From contig NZ_CP035501.1 of NCBI RefSeq assembly GCF_004135585.1, positions 3,295,501 to 3,359,500 of the forward strand: DNA of 64,000 nucleotides. The letters are read 5' to 3'. Made by a program: the position numbers and the translations under genes. This DNA comes from Sphingosinicella sp. BN140058 (lineage in GTDB: Bacteria; Pseudomonadota; Alphaproteobacteria; Sphingomonadales; Sphingomonadaceae). Each line of letters begins with the position of its first letter. The first letter of the stretch is position 1. A model generated the notes under the pieces. The model was not told the DNA's origin. It did no database searches and worked only from the letters and a program-made list of their open reading frames with translations. Shown piece after piece: positions 30,993 through 42,174 of this stretch.

Positions 30993-31918
30993 GCCGCTTG
31001 CTCCTGCTGGTCTGGTGTCGGGCGAAGGCCGAGAAGGTGGCTGATCGCATAAGCGAGCTCGGCCCGATTGAGGGTGTAGAAGTGGAAGTGGCGAACGCCG
31101 CCGGCATAAAGCTGGCCGCACAATTCGGCCGCCACGGTGGCGGCGACGAGCTGGCGCGCCGCCGGCAGATTGTCGAGCCCTTCGAACAGGCGGTCCATCC
31201 ACGGCGGAATGCCGGCACCGCACATTGCGGCGAACTTGCGGGTCTGTGCGACATTGGAAACCGGCAGGATCCCGGGCACGATCTCGGCATCGATCCCCGC
31301 CGCGGCAGCTTCGTCGCGAAAGCGGAAGAAGCAATCCGGCGAGAAGAAGAATTGGGTGATCGCCCGATCGGCCCCGGCATCGATCTTGCGCTTCAGATTG
31401 TCGATGTCGGCCTGACGGCTGACCGCATCCGGGTGCATTTCGGGATAAGCGGCCACCGAAATCTCGAACGGCGCGATCCGCTTCAGGCCCTGGACGAGAT
31501 CGGCGGCGCCCGCATAGCCGTTCGGATGCGGCGCGAACTTCTTGCCGGCTTCGGGCGGATCGCCGCGCAGCGCGACGATGTGGCGAACGCCTGCTTCCCA
31601 ATAGGCGCGGGCGACCTCGTCGATCTCCTCCCGGCTGGCTTCGACGCAAGTGAGATGCGCGGCGGCGGCGAGCGTCGTTTCCCTGGCGATCCGCGCCACC
31701 GTATTGTGGGTCCGCTCGCGGGTCGAGCCGCCGGCGCCGTAGGTAACCGAGACGAATCGGGGGGCCAGCGGCTCCAATGTCTTCACCGACTCCCAGAGCG
31801 TCTGCTCCATCTTCTCGGTCTTGGGCGGGAAGAATTCGAACGACACGTCGATGTCGCCGGCGACATCTTCGAACAGGGGTTTCCGCCAACTGGCGATGCC
31901 AGGCGCGAGCGTGCTCAT
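30989..31918 (-). CDS. metF: Methylenetetrahydrofolate reductase MetF
   Basis: This 309-residue TIM-barrel flavoprotein makes 5-methyl-THF, the methyl donor for MetH. Motifs are VSFEFFPPKTEKMEQTLW at the N-terminus, VSVTYGAGGST, AHLTCVEASREEI, ALRGDPPE and QFFFSPDCFFRF. It overlaps both neighbours by ATGA, so the regulator, metF and metH N-module are one tightly coupled translation unit. Confidence 0.97.
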   Translation of the reverse strand: MSTLAPGIASWRKPLFEDVAGDIDVSFEFFPPKTEKMEQTLWESVKTLEPLAPRFVSVTYGAGGSTRERTHNTVARIARETTLAAAAHLTCVEASREEIDEVARAYWEAGVRHIVALRGDPPEAGKKFAPHPNGYAGAADLVQGLKRIAPFEISVAAYPEMHPDAVSRQADIDNLKRKIDAGADRAITQFFFSPDCFFRFRDEAAAAGIDAEIVPGILPVSNVAQTRKFAAMCGAGIPPWMDRLFEGLDNLPAARQLVAATVAAELCGQLYAGGVRHFHFYTLNRAELAYAISHLLGLRPTPDQQEQAA

Positions 31919-32871
31919 GCGACGACCTTCAATTTAGCTTCGGGCCGCTCTCCGGCCCAGATGGTGACGGTGAGCTCACCGCCTTCGAGATGCTCGATCA
32001 CGCAGGCTTCCAGGCCCGCGCTCTCGATATATTTGATTACGGCGTCGTCGGCGAAGCCGAGCCGGGCATGGGCGTCGCGGATCCTCAGTTCCTCGCGCTC
32101 GTGCGCGGCGAAATCGACTACGAGCAATCGCCCCCCGGGCGCGAGCAGACGGGCCGCCTCGGCGACCGCCGCCGCGGGCTGCTGGGCGAAGTGCAGCACC
32201 TGGTGGAGGATTACGGTGTCGGCGCTGCCCGCGGGAAGCGGGAGGGCGTACATGTCGCCCTGGCGCAGTTCGGCGGCGGTGAGGCCGGCCTCGGCAAGCT
32301 TGACCCGCGCAAGACGCAGCATCTCGGGCGAGCGATCGACGCCCAAGGCATGCTGCGCCTCGCGCCCGAACAAGGAGATCATCCGGCCGGTGCCGGTGCC
32401 GACATCGACGAGGCGTCCGACCGGCCGGTCCGCGAGCGCGCGCCCGATCGCCGCTTCGACCTCGCTCTCGGCGATGTGGAGCGATCGGATCTCGTCCCAG
32501 TGATTGGCGTGCTGGGCGAAATAGCGCTCGGCGGCGGCCGCACGATCGGCGCGAACCGCGGCAAGGCGCGCGGCATCGGCAAGCATCCATGGATCCTCGC
32601 CGTCGATCTCGGCCCAGCGATCGAGCATTGCGAACAGCGGATCGACCCGCGCGCCATCGCCGAGGCTGAGGAAGACCCAGCTGCCTTCCTTGCGCCGCTC
32701 GGCAAGGCCGGCATCGATCAGGATCTTGACGTGGCGCGAGACGCGGGGCTGGCTTTGCCCGAGCACTTGCGCCAATTCGCCGACCGACAGCTCCATCGCC
32801 CGCAGCAGCGCGAGAATCCGCAGCCGCGTCGGATCGGCAAGGGAGCGAAAGAGGTCAGTCACATCGGCCAT
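31915..32871 (-). CDS. ArsR-type regulator fused to a SAM-dependent methyltransferase
   Basis: This 318-residue two-domain protein has an ArsR winged helix at residues 1 to about 90 (LADPTRLRILALL, GQSQPRVSRHVKILIDAGL). A class I methyltransferase fold occupies about 145-290 (LVDVGTGTGRMISLFG, ADTVILHQVLHFAQQP, LLAPGGRLLVVDFAAHE). The HTH half contains no cysteine, so metal sensing is unlikely. It is first in the metF-metH operon and has a 20-base palindrome eight bases before its start. It probably senses SAM or S-adenosylhomocysteine through the methyltransferase-like domain and represses methionine-cycle genes (inferred; SahR-like regulators of the ArsR family are known for this pathway). 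Whether it still methylates anything is unknown. Confidence 0.9.
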   Translation of the reverse strand: MADVTDLFRSLADPTRLRILALLRAMELSVGELAQVLGQSQPRVSRHVKILIDAGLAERRKEGSWVFLSLGDGARVDPLFAMLDRWAEIDGEDPWMLADAARLAAVRADRAAAAERYFAQHANHWDEIRSLHIAESEVEAAIGRALADRPVGRLVDVGTGTGRMISLFGREAQHALGVDRSPEMLRLARVKLAEAGLTAAELRQGDMYALPLPAGSADTVILHQVLHFAQQPAAAVAEAARLLAPGGRLLVVDFAAHEREELRIRDAHARLGFADDAVIKYIESAGLEACVIEHLEGGELTVTIWAGERPEAKLKVVA

Positions 32872-33174
32872 AGATAAGGATATAAAGATATCTTTATATG
32901 CGGGTCAAGTGACGACACGCCTTTCACGCCCTTTGGTTCCGTTCGCACGAGGGATTTGCGCGCCCGAAAGCCGTTCAAGGCGCTGATAAGAGCGTCCAAC
33001 GTCGGATTGTGACGGAAGAATGACCGGAAAAAACGCTTTACCGCAATTGCTTACCGAATAGGTAGACATACTGCTGCGCCTTTTGTACAGCATGCAGCGC
33101 TGGAGAGCCGATGGGCTACGCCACGGCACCTCGCCCAGCGGATCATCAGTTGCTCCAAACGGAGGGAAGTTTTC
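32872..33174. other. Divergent intergenic region between the met operon and a small lipoprotein gene
   Basis: This 303-base stretch holds the met operator at its left edge and the leader of the lipoprotein gene, with a good ribosome-binding site (GGAGGGA) just before 33175. The open frames across it do not resemble proteins. No riboswitch-like or small-RNA structure was convincing by eye. Confidence 0.55.
32880..32899. promoter_or_regulatory. Perfect 20-base palindromic operator before the ArsR-methyltransferase/met operon
   Basis: ATATAAAGATATCTTTATAT is a perfect, very AT-rich palindrome in a GC-rich genome, ending eight bases before the start codon at 32871. ArsR-family regulators bind such AT-rich dyads. 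Binding here would block the promoter and ribosome access, so autoregulation by the first gene is the simplest reading. Confidence 0.85.
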
Positions 33175-33453
33175 ATGAAGAAGATTGGTCTGACCCTGGC
33201 TGCCGTCGCAGCCCTCGGCGTGTCTGCGTGCAACAACACCAGCAACGATGCCGGCAACAACACCGCAACCGATCTCAACGTCACCGAGACCGAAGCCGTC
33301 AGCGACGTCAACGCCTCGGCGAACGACGCGAGCGCGGTCGACGCGACCAACAACGCTCTCGACAATGCCAGCAACAGCCTCGAAGCTGCCGGCAACTCCG
33401 TCGAGAACGCGTCGGACGCGGTCGCCAACGCGACCTCGAACGCCGCGCACTAA
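33175..33453 (+). CDS. Small Asn/Ala-rich lipoprotein (92 aa)
   Basis: The lipoprotein signal is MKKIGLTLAAVAALGVSAC (lipobox GVSAC). A low-complexity mature part follows, rich in Asn, Ala, Asp and Ser, built from loose NxxxNA-type repeats (NALDNASNSLEAAGNSVENA). This suggests an extended helical or coiled-coil stalk rather than an enzyme. GGAGGGA is well placed before the ATG and a strong terminator follows. No function is assigned. The next gene encodes another small lipoprotein of similar make-up. Confidence 0.85.
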   Translation: MKKIGLTLAAVAALGVSACNNTSNDAGNNTATDLNVTETEAVSDVNASANDASAVDATNNALDNASNSLEAAGNSVENASDAVANATSNAAH

Positions 33454-33475
33454 GTTCTCGCGAACTTATGCGACG

Positions 33476-33515
33476 AAAAGGGTCGCGCACCACCGGGTGC
33501 GCGGCCCTTTTTATT
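33476..33515 (+). terminator. Rho-independent terminator
   Basis: The stem AAAAGGGTCGCGCAC (33476-33490) pairs with GTGCGCGGCCCTTTT (about 33497-33511, one G-T pair). It is followed by TTATTT and lies 22 bases after the stop of the small lipoprotein. A shorter TAAGTTC/GAACTTA hairpin overlaps the stop codon itself. Confidence 0.88.
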
Positions 33516-33569
33516 TGCCCGGCAATGCGGCAGACAGCGGCCGACATGCCATCTTCGGAGTGATCATTC

Positions 33570-33875
33570 ATGCGCTCGATCATCGCCACCGGCCTGACGG
33601 CCGCCGCACTCGCCCTCCTGGCCGGATGCGGAGACAAGGAAAGCACCGGCCCCACCGCCGAGGAGAATGCCCAGCTCGACGAGGCGGCGAACATGCTCGA
33701 TACGTCGCCGGACAGCCTGACCGTGGAAAATCCGGAGCTCGGCAACGGCGATGCGCCGACACCCGAGGCGGGTGACGTCGCGGTGGCCGAGGGCGCGGCC
33801 GGGAACGATGCCGCTGGGAACGATGCCGGCACCGCAAACGATGCGGCTGCAGCGACGGCGACCAACGCGCAGTAA
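33570..33875 (+). CDS. Small acidic lipoprotein (101 aa)
   Basis: The signal peptide ends in the lipobox LAGC (MRSIIATGLTAAALALLAGC). The mature chain is acidic and low-complexity (EENAQLDEAANMLDTS, then AGNDAAGNDAGTANDAAAAT). A short EENAQLDEAANMLD segment looks helical and is the only patch likely to be conserved; sphingomonads carry many such uncharacterised small lipoproteins. It has its own terminator downstream, separate from the preceding lipoprotein gene. Function unknown. Confidence 0.82.
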   Translation: MRSIIATGLTAAALALLAGCGDKESTGPTAEENAQLDEAANMLDTSPDSLTVENPELGNGDAPTPEAGDVAVAEGAAGNDAAGNDAGTANDAAAATATNAQ

Positions 33876-33894
33876 GGCGGATCGAAGGCACAGA

Positions 33895-33935
33895 AAAAGG
33901 GGCCGGAGGAGAGATCCTCCGACCCCTTTTCTTTT
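33895..33935 (+). terminator. Rho-independent terminator
   Basis: A 16-base stem (33895-33910 with 33915-33930, one G-T pair) and a GAGA loop are followed by CTTTT, 20 bases after the stop. The A-run on the left could make it work in both directions. Confidence 0.9.
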
Positions 33936-34025
33936 GGGCCTCGGCAGAAGGCGGGCAAGCCCGCCTTGGACGTCGAACGCGATCCGCAGCTCCGCGGCGG
34001 ACGCGCCGGCCGGGCTAAGGCGAAT

Positions 34026-34057
34026 CCTTCGGCAGCGACGAGCGCCGCTGCCGAAGG
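34026..34057 (-). terminator. Hairpin downstream of groL
   Basis: A perfect 12-base stem (CCTTCGGCAGCG, 34026-34037, with CGCTGCCGAAGG, 34046-34057) and an 8-base loop lie 13 bases after the groL stop on the minus strand. No T-run follows, so it may protect the 3' end rather than terminate. A second hairpin (AAGGCGGGC/GCCCGCCTT, 33948-33967) lies beyond. Confidence 0.6.
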
Positions 34058-34069
34058 CCGCCTTACGCC

Positions 34070-35734
<1,665 letters not shown>

Positions 35735-35764
35735 TCAATTCAACGTGGATGGATGTGCGATGAG

Positions 35765-36052
35765 TCAGCCGACGATTCCGAGGATGTCGGATTCCTTCAT
35801 GATCAGCAGGTCTTCGCCGTTGAGGCGGACCTCGGTGCCCGACCACTTGCCGAACAGGATGCGGTCGCCGGCCTTGACGTCGAGCGGGGTCACCGAGCCG
35901 TCTTCGGCCTTGGTGCCGGAGCCGACCGAGATCACTTCGCCTTCCTGCGGCTTTTCCTTGGCGGTGTCGGGGATGATGATGCCACCGGCCGTCTTCTCTT
36001 CGGCCTCGACGCGGCGCACGAGCACCCGATCATGGAGCGGACGAAAAGTCAT
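35765..36052 (-). CDS. groS: Co-chaperonin GroES
   Basis: This is the 95-residue GroES subunit, the lid of the GroEL chamber. [27 protein letters not shown] (mobile loop) and the end motif [15 protein letters not shown] are typical. ATG 36052 has GAGGTG upstream; a longer open frame extends to 36343 but lacks family similarity and crosses the CIRCE element. Confidence 0.98.
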   Translation of the reverse strand: MTFRPLHDRVLVRRVEAEEKTAGGIIIPDTAKEKPQEGEVISVGSGTKAEDGSVTPLDVKAGDRILFGKWSGTEVRLNGEDLLIMKESDILGIVG

Positions 36053-36128
36053 GCACGTCACCTCTTCTAGTAATGCGGCTGCTCTCCCCCCTTTTGGCGA
36101 GGTGCGGCAGTCGCTGGGTTCAACCTTG

Positions 36129-36155
36129 TTAGCACTCACCCCCAGTGAGTGCCAG
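36129..36155 (-). promoter_or_regulatory. CIRCE element (HrcA operator) of groESL
   Basis: On the minus strand the site reads CTGGCACTC-N9-GAGTGCTAA, a near-consensus CIRCE inverted repeat, about 77 bases before the groES start. HrcA binding here represses groESL until heat shock. hrcA itself is not in the window. Confidence 0.93.
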
Positions 36156-36342
36156 CGCTGCCGATGTAGTTGCTGTTCATCTGCGGTCAAGCGCCCGGCG
36201 ACAGGAAAATTCATCCGTTTCGACCCGACCGGCCGCATCCATTTACAGGGCCGCGGCGGTGGATTAGCCCTCGTCCAAAGGGTCCGGTCCGGATCCACGG
36301 CCCAACCCTGCGCTAGGCCGAAGCTGTTACGGGAATGCGACA

Positions 36343-38217
36343 ATGCGATTCGTCGGCAAGGTTTGGAGACTGCTCGTCGGGATCAAGGACGGGCTGGTGC
36401 TCCTGTTCATGCTCCTCTTCTTCGGATTTCTCTATGCGGCGATGACGTCGCGGCCTGCGGTCGGCAGCGGCGACAAGGGCGCGCTGGTGCTGGACCTGTC
36501 GGGCCCGATCGTCGAGCAGCCGGCACAGGCAAGCGCGAGCGAAGTGCTGAGCGGGAGTGCGGGCGGCCGCGAATACCGGCTCCGCGACATCGTCCACGGG
36601 CTGCGCAAGGCGGCGGGCGACGACCGCGTGCAGGCCGTGGTGCTGGATCTCGACATCTTCTCGGGCGGCGGACAGGCCACGCTCGTCCAGGCGGCGGAAG
36701 CGCTCGATGCGGTCAAGAAGGCCGGCAAGCCGGTGCTCGCCTACGCCACCGCCTATGATGACGATTCCTACCTTCTCGCGTCCCACGCCAGCGAAATCTG
36801 GCTCAATCCGATGGGCGGGGTGCTGGTCGCCGGGCCTGGCGGCAACAATCTCTATTTCAAGGGGCTGATGGACCGGCTCGGTATCACCGCCAACGTCTAC
36901 CGGGTCGGCACCTACAAGTCGGCGGTCGAGCCGTTCACCCGCAGCGACATGTCGCCGGAAGCGCGGGAGAATGCCCAGGCGCTTTACGGCGCAATGTGGG
37001 AAAGCTGGCAGCAATCGGTCCGGCAGGCGCGGCCGAAAGCCCAGATCGCGGCCTATGCTGCCGATGCCCCGGGCCGAATCCAGGCGGCGGGCGGCGACAT
37101 GGCCAAGGCGGCGCTTGCCGCGGGGCTGGTCGATCAGATCGGCGACCGCCAGGCCTTCGGGGCGCGCATCGCCAAGATCACGGGCGCGCTTCATGCCGAC
37201 GTCCCGGGGAGCTTCCGCAGGATCGCGTTCGACAAGTGGGCGTCGACCTATCCGGCCACGGAGGAGGCCGGTGAGATCGGCATCGTCACCGTCGCGGGCA
37301 ACATCGTCGACGGCGAGGCCAATGCCGGCACTGCGGGCGCCGAGACGATCGTCAGGGCGCTGGAGCGCGGCATGCGCGACCGCGACCTGAAGGCGATCGT
37401 GCTCAGGGTCGATTCGCCGGGCGGCTCGGCCTTGGCGTCCGAGCGCATTCGCCAAGCGCTGCTTGCGGCCAAGGCGAAGGGGCTGCCGGTGGTGGTGTCG
37501 ATGGGCAGCCTGGCCGCCTCGGGCGGTTACTGGGTGTCGATGGCCGGCGACAAGATCTACGCCGAACCCTCGACGATCACGGGATCGATCGGCGTGTTCG
37601 GCATCCTGCCGAGCTTCGAGAATGCGCTCGCAAAGATCGGCGTCGGCGCGGACGGCATCAAGACGACGCCGCTCTCGGGCGAGCCCGATCTGCTTCATGG
37701 CCCTGCGCCGGAAGCGGACCGGCTGCTCCAGATGGGTGTCGAGAATACCTATGGCCGCTTCCTCTCCCTCGTCTCCGAGCGGCGCAAGCTTCCGGTCGCG
37801 CGGGTGGACCAGATTGCGCAAGGCCGCGTCTGGGACGGCGGCACCGCGCGTCAGCTCGGTTTGGTCGATGCCTTCGGCGGCCTCGACGACGCCGTCGCCG
37901 AGGCTGCGCGGATGGCCAAGGTTGATGCGGACGACGCCAGGCCGGTATGGCTGGAGCAGGAGCCTGGCTTCTTCGATTCGCTGCTGCTCGCGTTCGCGAC
38001 CGGCGGAGAGGAAGAGGAGCAAGCTTCGGCCGATGCGTTCGGCCGGATCGGCATGAAGCAGCGCCAGATGATGCTGCGTGCGGCAGCCGATGCCGAGTTG
38101 CTGATGACCGGCGCCTCGGTCCAGGCGCGCTGCCTCTCCTGCCCCGGCGCCGAAGTCACGGCAAAGCCGCGGCCCGGAGGCTTCACCGCCCTGCTGCTGA
38201 AGCTGATCGGCGCGTGA
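36343..38217 (+). CDS. sppA: Signal peptide peptidase SppA (67K type)
   Basis: This 624-residue membrane-anchored S49 protease degrades cleaved signal peptides. There is one N-terminal transmembrane helix (about residues 15-36), then tandem S49 domains. The general-base lysine is in [14 protein letters not shown] (K192). The serine-nucleophile motif is [14 protein letters not shown] (residues 386-399), followed by [18 protein letters not shown]. The length and K-then-S arrangement match the E. coli long form. The C-terminus has a CLSC pair, which is unusual. It overlaps the GNAT gene by GTGA. Confidence 0.96.
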   Translation: MRFVGKVWRLLVGIKDGLVLLFMLLFFGFLYAAMTSRPAVGSGDKGALVLDLSGPIVEQPAQASASEVLSGSAGGREYRLRDIVHGLRKAAGDDRVQAVVLDLDIFSGGGQATLVQAAEALDAVKKAGKPVLAYATAYDDDSYLLASHASEIWLNPMGGVLVAGPGGNNLYFKGLMDRLGITANVYRVGTYKSAVEPFTRSDMSPEARENAQALYGAMWESWQQSVRQARPKAQIAAYAADAPGRIQAAGGDMAKAALAAGLVDQIGDRQAFGARIAKITGALHADVPGSFRRIAFDKWASTYPATEEAGEIGIVTVAGNIVDGEANAGTAGAETIVRALERGMRDRDLKAIVLRVDSPGGSALASERIRQALLAAKAKGLPVVVSMGSLAASGGYWVSMAGDKIYAEPSTITGSIGVFGILPSFENALAKIGVGADGIKTTPLSGEPDLLHGPAPEADRLLQMGVENTYGRFLSLVSERRKLPVARVDQIAQGRVWDGGTARQLGLVDAFGGLDDAVAEAARMAKVDADDARPVWLEQEPGFFDSLLLAFATGGEEEEQASADAFGRIGMKQRQMMLRAAADAELLMTGASVQARCLSCPGAEVTAKPRPGGFTALLLKLIGA

Positions 38218-38750
38218 AGGTCAGGCCCGCGTGCATCGGCGATGCCGCAGCCATCGCCGATATCTACCGCCCGTACGTTGCCGAGACGGTGATCACCTTC
38301 GAGGATGAGGCACCCGAGTCCGCTGCGATCGAAGCACGGATGGAGGCCGCCGGCGCTATGTATCCCTGGCTGGTCGCGGAGGGAGCGGACGGCACGATCG
38401 CGGGCTATGCCTATGCCTGCGCCTTTCGCGCGCGGACGGCCTACCGGTTCAGCGTCGAGACCACGGTCTACGTGCGGCAGGGCGGTGGCCGCCGCGGCGT
38501 CGGCAGCCTGCTCTATCGGCCGTTGCTCGCCGCGCTCGAAGCGCAGGGCTTCACCCAGGCGATCGCCGCGATCAGCCTGCCCAATTCGGACAGCGTCGGC
38601 TTCCACGAACGATTCGGCTTCGTCCAGACCGGCACCTATGCCCAAGTCGGCTGGAAGCTCGGCCGCTGGATCGACGTCGGCCTGTGGCAGCGACCGCTCG
38701 CACGCGCCGCGACTCCGCCGCGCGAGCCGCGCCCGCTGGCGAATGTGTAA
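38214..38750 (+). CDS. GNAT N-acetyltransferase, phosphinothricin-acetyltransferase-like
   Basis: This is a 178-residue GNAT enzyme. The acetyl-CoA-binding motif A is in GGGRRGVGSLLYRPLLAALE, and the N-terminal IADIYRPYVAETVITFEDEAP is typical of the Pat/Bar/YwnH group. The late motif is HERFGFVQTGTYAQVGWKLGRW. These enzymes acetylate amino-acid analogues such as phosphinothricin or methionine sulfoximine. The GTG start at 38214 overlaps the sppA stop. A longer open frame to 37947 is only the other reading of sppA. Confidence 0.92.
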   Translation: MKVRPACIGDAAAIADIYRPYVAETVITFEDEAPESAAIEARMEAAGAMYPWLVAEGADGTIAGYAYACAFRARTAYRFSVETTVYVRQGGGRRGVGSLLYRPLLAALEAQGFTQAIAAISLPNSDSVGFHERFGFVQTGTYAQVGWKLGRWIDVGLWQRPLARAATPPREPRPLANV

Positions 38751-38862
38751 CGATCACCGCTATTTGAATTTCGTCCAGCCGAGCGTGTCGGAGCCCTCAC
38801 TTCTCCTGCCTGGACGAAAGAAGGGAAGGGCTTCGACAGGCTCAGCCCGAACGGTGTTCTGC
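38746..38862. repeat. Tandem duplication unit 1, with CTCAGCCCGAACGG-type repeat (degenerate)
   Basis: It begins at the GNAT stop (TGTAACGATCACCGCT). It has GAGCGTGTCGGAGCCCTCACTT, then GGGCTTCGACAGGCTCAGCC and CGAACGG. It aligns along its length with 38985-39092, which begins TGTAACCACCACCCGCTT. This is the older-looking, more degenerate of two copies. Confidence 0.7.
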
Positions 38863-38985
38863 GTATGAAGAGGCTTGCTCTAAGCGCTTGCAGACGGTGA
38901 GCGACTGCGCGCAGGGCTAAGCCGGCCGCGGCGGTAATCCGTCGGCAACCGGCCGAGCGATCCGGGTCCGATCCCGCATATGTAA
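38863..38985 (-). pseudogene. Decayed fragment of the TRIC-type channel gene 3' end
   Basis: The stretch aligns with the 3' end of the downstream channel gene and its flank (about 39093-39230). For example, GGGCTAAGCCGGCCGCGGCGG here matches GGGCAAAGCCGGCCACGGCGG there, and AAGCGCTTGCAGACGGTGAGCGAC matches CAGCGCTCATAGGCGGGAAGCGAC. It has small deletions and no open frame. It is a relic of a tandem duplication covering the intergenic repeat and the last roughly 40 codons. Boundaries are approximate. Confidence 0.6.
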
Positions 38986-39092
38986 CCACCACCCGCTTCT
39001 TGTTCCCGTTCGGGCTGAGCGTGTCGAAGCCCTCACTTGTCCCGCCTGAGAGAAAGAAGGAGAGGGCTTCGACAAGCTCAGCCCGAACGGCG
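38985..39092. repeat. Tandem duplication unit 2, with inverted GTTCGGGCTGAGC repeat
   Basis: The arms CCCGTTCGGGCTGAGC-GTGTCGAAGCCCTC (39005-39034) and GAGGGCTTCGACAAGCTCAGCCCGAACGG (39062-39090) are almost perfect reverse complements, giving a long hairpin. It is the intact partner of the unit at 38746. Elements of this GCTTCGACAAGCTCAGCCC kind are frequent in sphingomonad intergenic DNA. Confidence 0.75.
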
Positions 39093-39117
39093 TTCTTTCG
39101 TGGCAGAAGATCGGCTG

Positions 39118-39747
39118 TCAGCGCTCATAGGCGGGAAGCGACCATTTCCGGGCGATGGCAAGGGCCCGCAGGGCAAAGCCGGCCACGGCGGCGATCAATG
39201 CGGCGACCCCGCCATGCACTCCGATCGTGACCAGCCCCACGACGAGGGCGGCCGAGAGGGCCGCTGCGGTGACGTAGAGTTCGGGCCGCATCAGGATCGA
39301 GGGCTCGCCGGCGAGCACGTCGCGGACGATGCCGCCGAGGCAGCCGGTTAGCACCCCCATGCCGATCGCGGGGATCGGCGCGACGCCGAAGGCGAGCCCC
39401 TTCGCGGCGCCGTAGGTCGCATAGGCGGCAAGCCCTACCGCATCGAGCCACAGCAAAGTGGTTCCACGCCAGATCCGGGCCGGCAGCAGCCAGACGAGAG
39501 AGGCGGCGACCACGCAGATCAGGATCGTCGCATTCTGATGGATCCAGAAGACGGGAGCACCGATCAGCAGGTCGCGGACCGTACCGCCGCCGACGCCGGT
39601 GATCACTCCGAAGAAGATGAAGGTGACCAGGGTCTGGCGATGGGCCGCGGCGACCAGTGCGCCCGAAAGTGCGAACACCGCAACTCCGCCCCAGTCCAAC
39701 CAGGCGAGCAGAGGGTCGATGACCGGGGGCAGCGGGAGCGGCGGCAT
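39118..39747 (-). CDS. Trimeric intracellular cation channel (TRIC/UPF0126) family protein
   Basis: This 209-residue inner-membrane protein has about seven hydrophobic helices in two similar halves. The family repeats FFGVITGVGGGTVRDLLIGAP and GMGVLTGCLGGIVRDVLAGEPS each carry the glycine-rich kink and Arg-Asp pair. Bacterial TRIC homologues conduct K+ or Na+. ATG 39747 has AGGA about ten bases upstream and follows the PepSY gene by 14 bases, so the two are probably co-transcribed. The 3' end is partly duplicated in decayed form at 38863-38985. Confidence 0.93.
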   Translation of the reverse strand: MPPLPLPPVIDPLLAWLDWGGVAVFALSGALVAAAHRQTLVTFIFFGVITGVGGGTVRDLLIGAPVFWIHQNATILICVVAASLVWLLPARIWRGTTLLWLDAVGLAAYATYGAAKGLAFGVAPIPAIGMGVLTGCLGGIVRDVLAGEPSILMRPELYVTAAALSAALVVGLVTIGVHGGVAALIAAVAGFALRALAIARKWSLPAYER

Positions 39748-39761
39748 GCGGCCGGTTCCTA

Positions 39762-40469
39762 TCACGAACGCATTGTCGCGGCGTCGCCATTCTTGCGGCT
39801 GCGACGGCGCAAGGTGAGCGGCAGCATGATGAGCGCCATAATCGTGGTCAGCAGGACGACGATGCCGAAGCCGATGACCAGCGGGTTGTGGCTGTCCTCG
39901 CGGGTTTCGAGATCCATGATGTGGAGGCCCCACATCCAGTCGTAGAAGCGCCACCAGCGGGTACGCCGGGCGACGATCTCGCCGGTCGCCGCGTCGACGT
40001 AGAAACGGGTACCGTCGGCCAGGCTCACTCGCCACGCCTCGATCGGGCGACGAAGATCGATCGGCGGCGCGGCGCGGTCGGTGCGATCGACGACCGTGAT
40101 CGGGGATGTGCCCGTGTAGCGCGCGGCAACCTCGCGCGCTGCGTCGGCGGCGGTGAGTGGCGGAAGCAGGCGTCCGCTCGCCGGATCGGCCACCCGCGAC
40201 TCGCCGTCCGCATAAGTGACGATCCAGCGCGGCCCAAAGCTGCGCTGCTCGAGCCTGAGGGAGCGCACCGGACGCGGCCCGATCGCCGGCGGCGCCGGGA
40301 CGAGGCCCGATGGAAGGACCGGCGCATCCGTCAGCAGATCGGCGCCGCGAACCTCGTCGATCGGCTTGGCGACCATCACCAGCCCGCTCGTGGTCCAGGC
40401 AAGCAGCGGCAGGCCGACGATCCAGCCGAGCCAGATATGCCAGCGGCGGAGCTGTTGACGGACGTTCAT
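39762..40469 (-). CDS. PepSY domain membrane protein
   Basis: This 235-residue protein has an N-terminal transmembrane helix (HIWLGWIVGLPLLAWTTSGL). The periplasmic region is PepSY-like (AAREVAARYTGTSPITVVDR, then GTRFYVDAATGEIVARRTRWWRFYDWMWGLHIMD). A C-terminal helix (LVIGFGIVVLLTTIMALIMLPL) follows. DAATGEIVxRR and the W-rich WGLHIMD motif mark the PepSY_TM family, often linked to metal or siderophore reduction. Two helices rather than four make it a short member. The substrate is unknown. Confidence 0.88.
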   Translation of the reverse strand: MNVRQQLRRWHIWLGWIVGLPLLAWTTSGLVMVAKPIDEVRGADLLTDAPVLPSGLVPAPPAIGPRPVRSLRLEQRSFGPRWIVTYADGESRVADPASGRLLPPLTAADAAREVAARYTGTSPITVVDRTDRAAPPIDLRRPIEAWRVSLADGTRFYVDAATGEIVARRTRWWRFYDWMWGLHIMDLETREDSHNPLVIGFGIVVLLTTIMALIMLPLTLRRRSRKNGDAATMRS

Positions 40470-40539
40470 GCGGTGCCCCCGAAGTGGAGCGGGAGCTTAG
40501 GCAGGCGCGGAACGAACTGCCAGTCAGATCCTATCCGCG

Positions 40540-40685
40540 AACGGAGAGGAGAACCGCCGCCGCAGGCGGTGGTGGAGGGGTGCGGAGACCCACGCTGCGT
40601 CAAGAAATCGGGGTGCCGGGTGGGTCTCGGAACCCCCTCCACCGCCTTGGGCGGTCCCCTCCCCGCGGGCGGGGAGGATCTGAGA
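40540..40685. repeat. Intergenic inverted repeat (CCGCC...GGTGGAGGGG type)
   Basis: The arms at about 40550-40590 and 40621-40661 pair: AACCGCC-GCAGGCGGT-GGTGGAGGGG and GAGACCCA against TGGGTCTCGGAACCCCCTCCACCGCC. It ends in CCCCTCCCCGCGGGCGGGGAGG. It fills the gap between lpdA and the PepSY gene and could end the TCA-cluster transcript. Confidence 0.7.
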
Positions 40686-40688
40686 GCA

Positions 40689-42086
<1,398 letters not shown>

Positions 42087-42174
42087 GTCTCGCTTCCTTC
42101 TGTCGCGATGCGAGGCCGGCACTCCGTCCGACCTCGCCGCGTCCGGTTCATGCCGGATATATGGTGTGTTCTTC

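Noticed and set aside
32916..32940. A GGAAC-N16-CGTG arrangement on the minus strand upstream of the met operon, like an EcfG stress promoter
   Set aside because: The -10 part departs from CGTT and the met operon has no reason to be stress-controlled; not strong enough to list.
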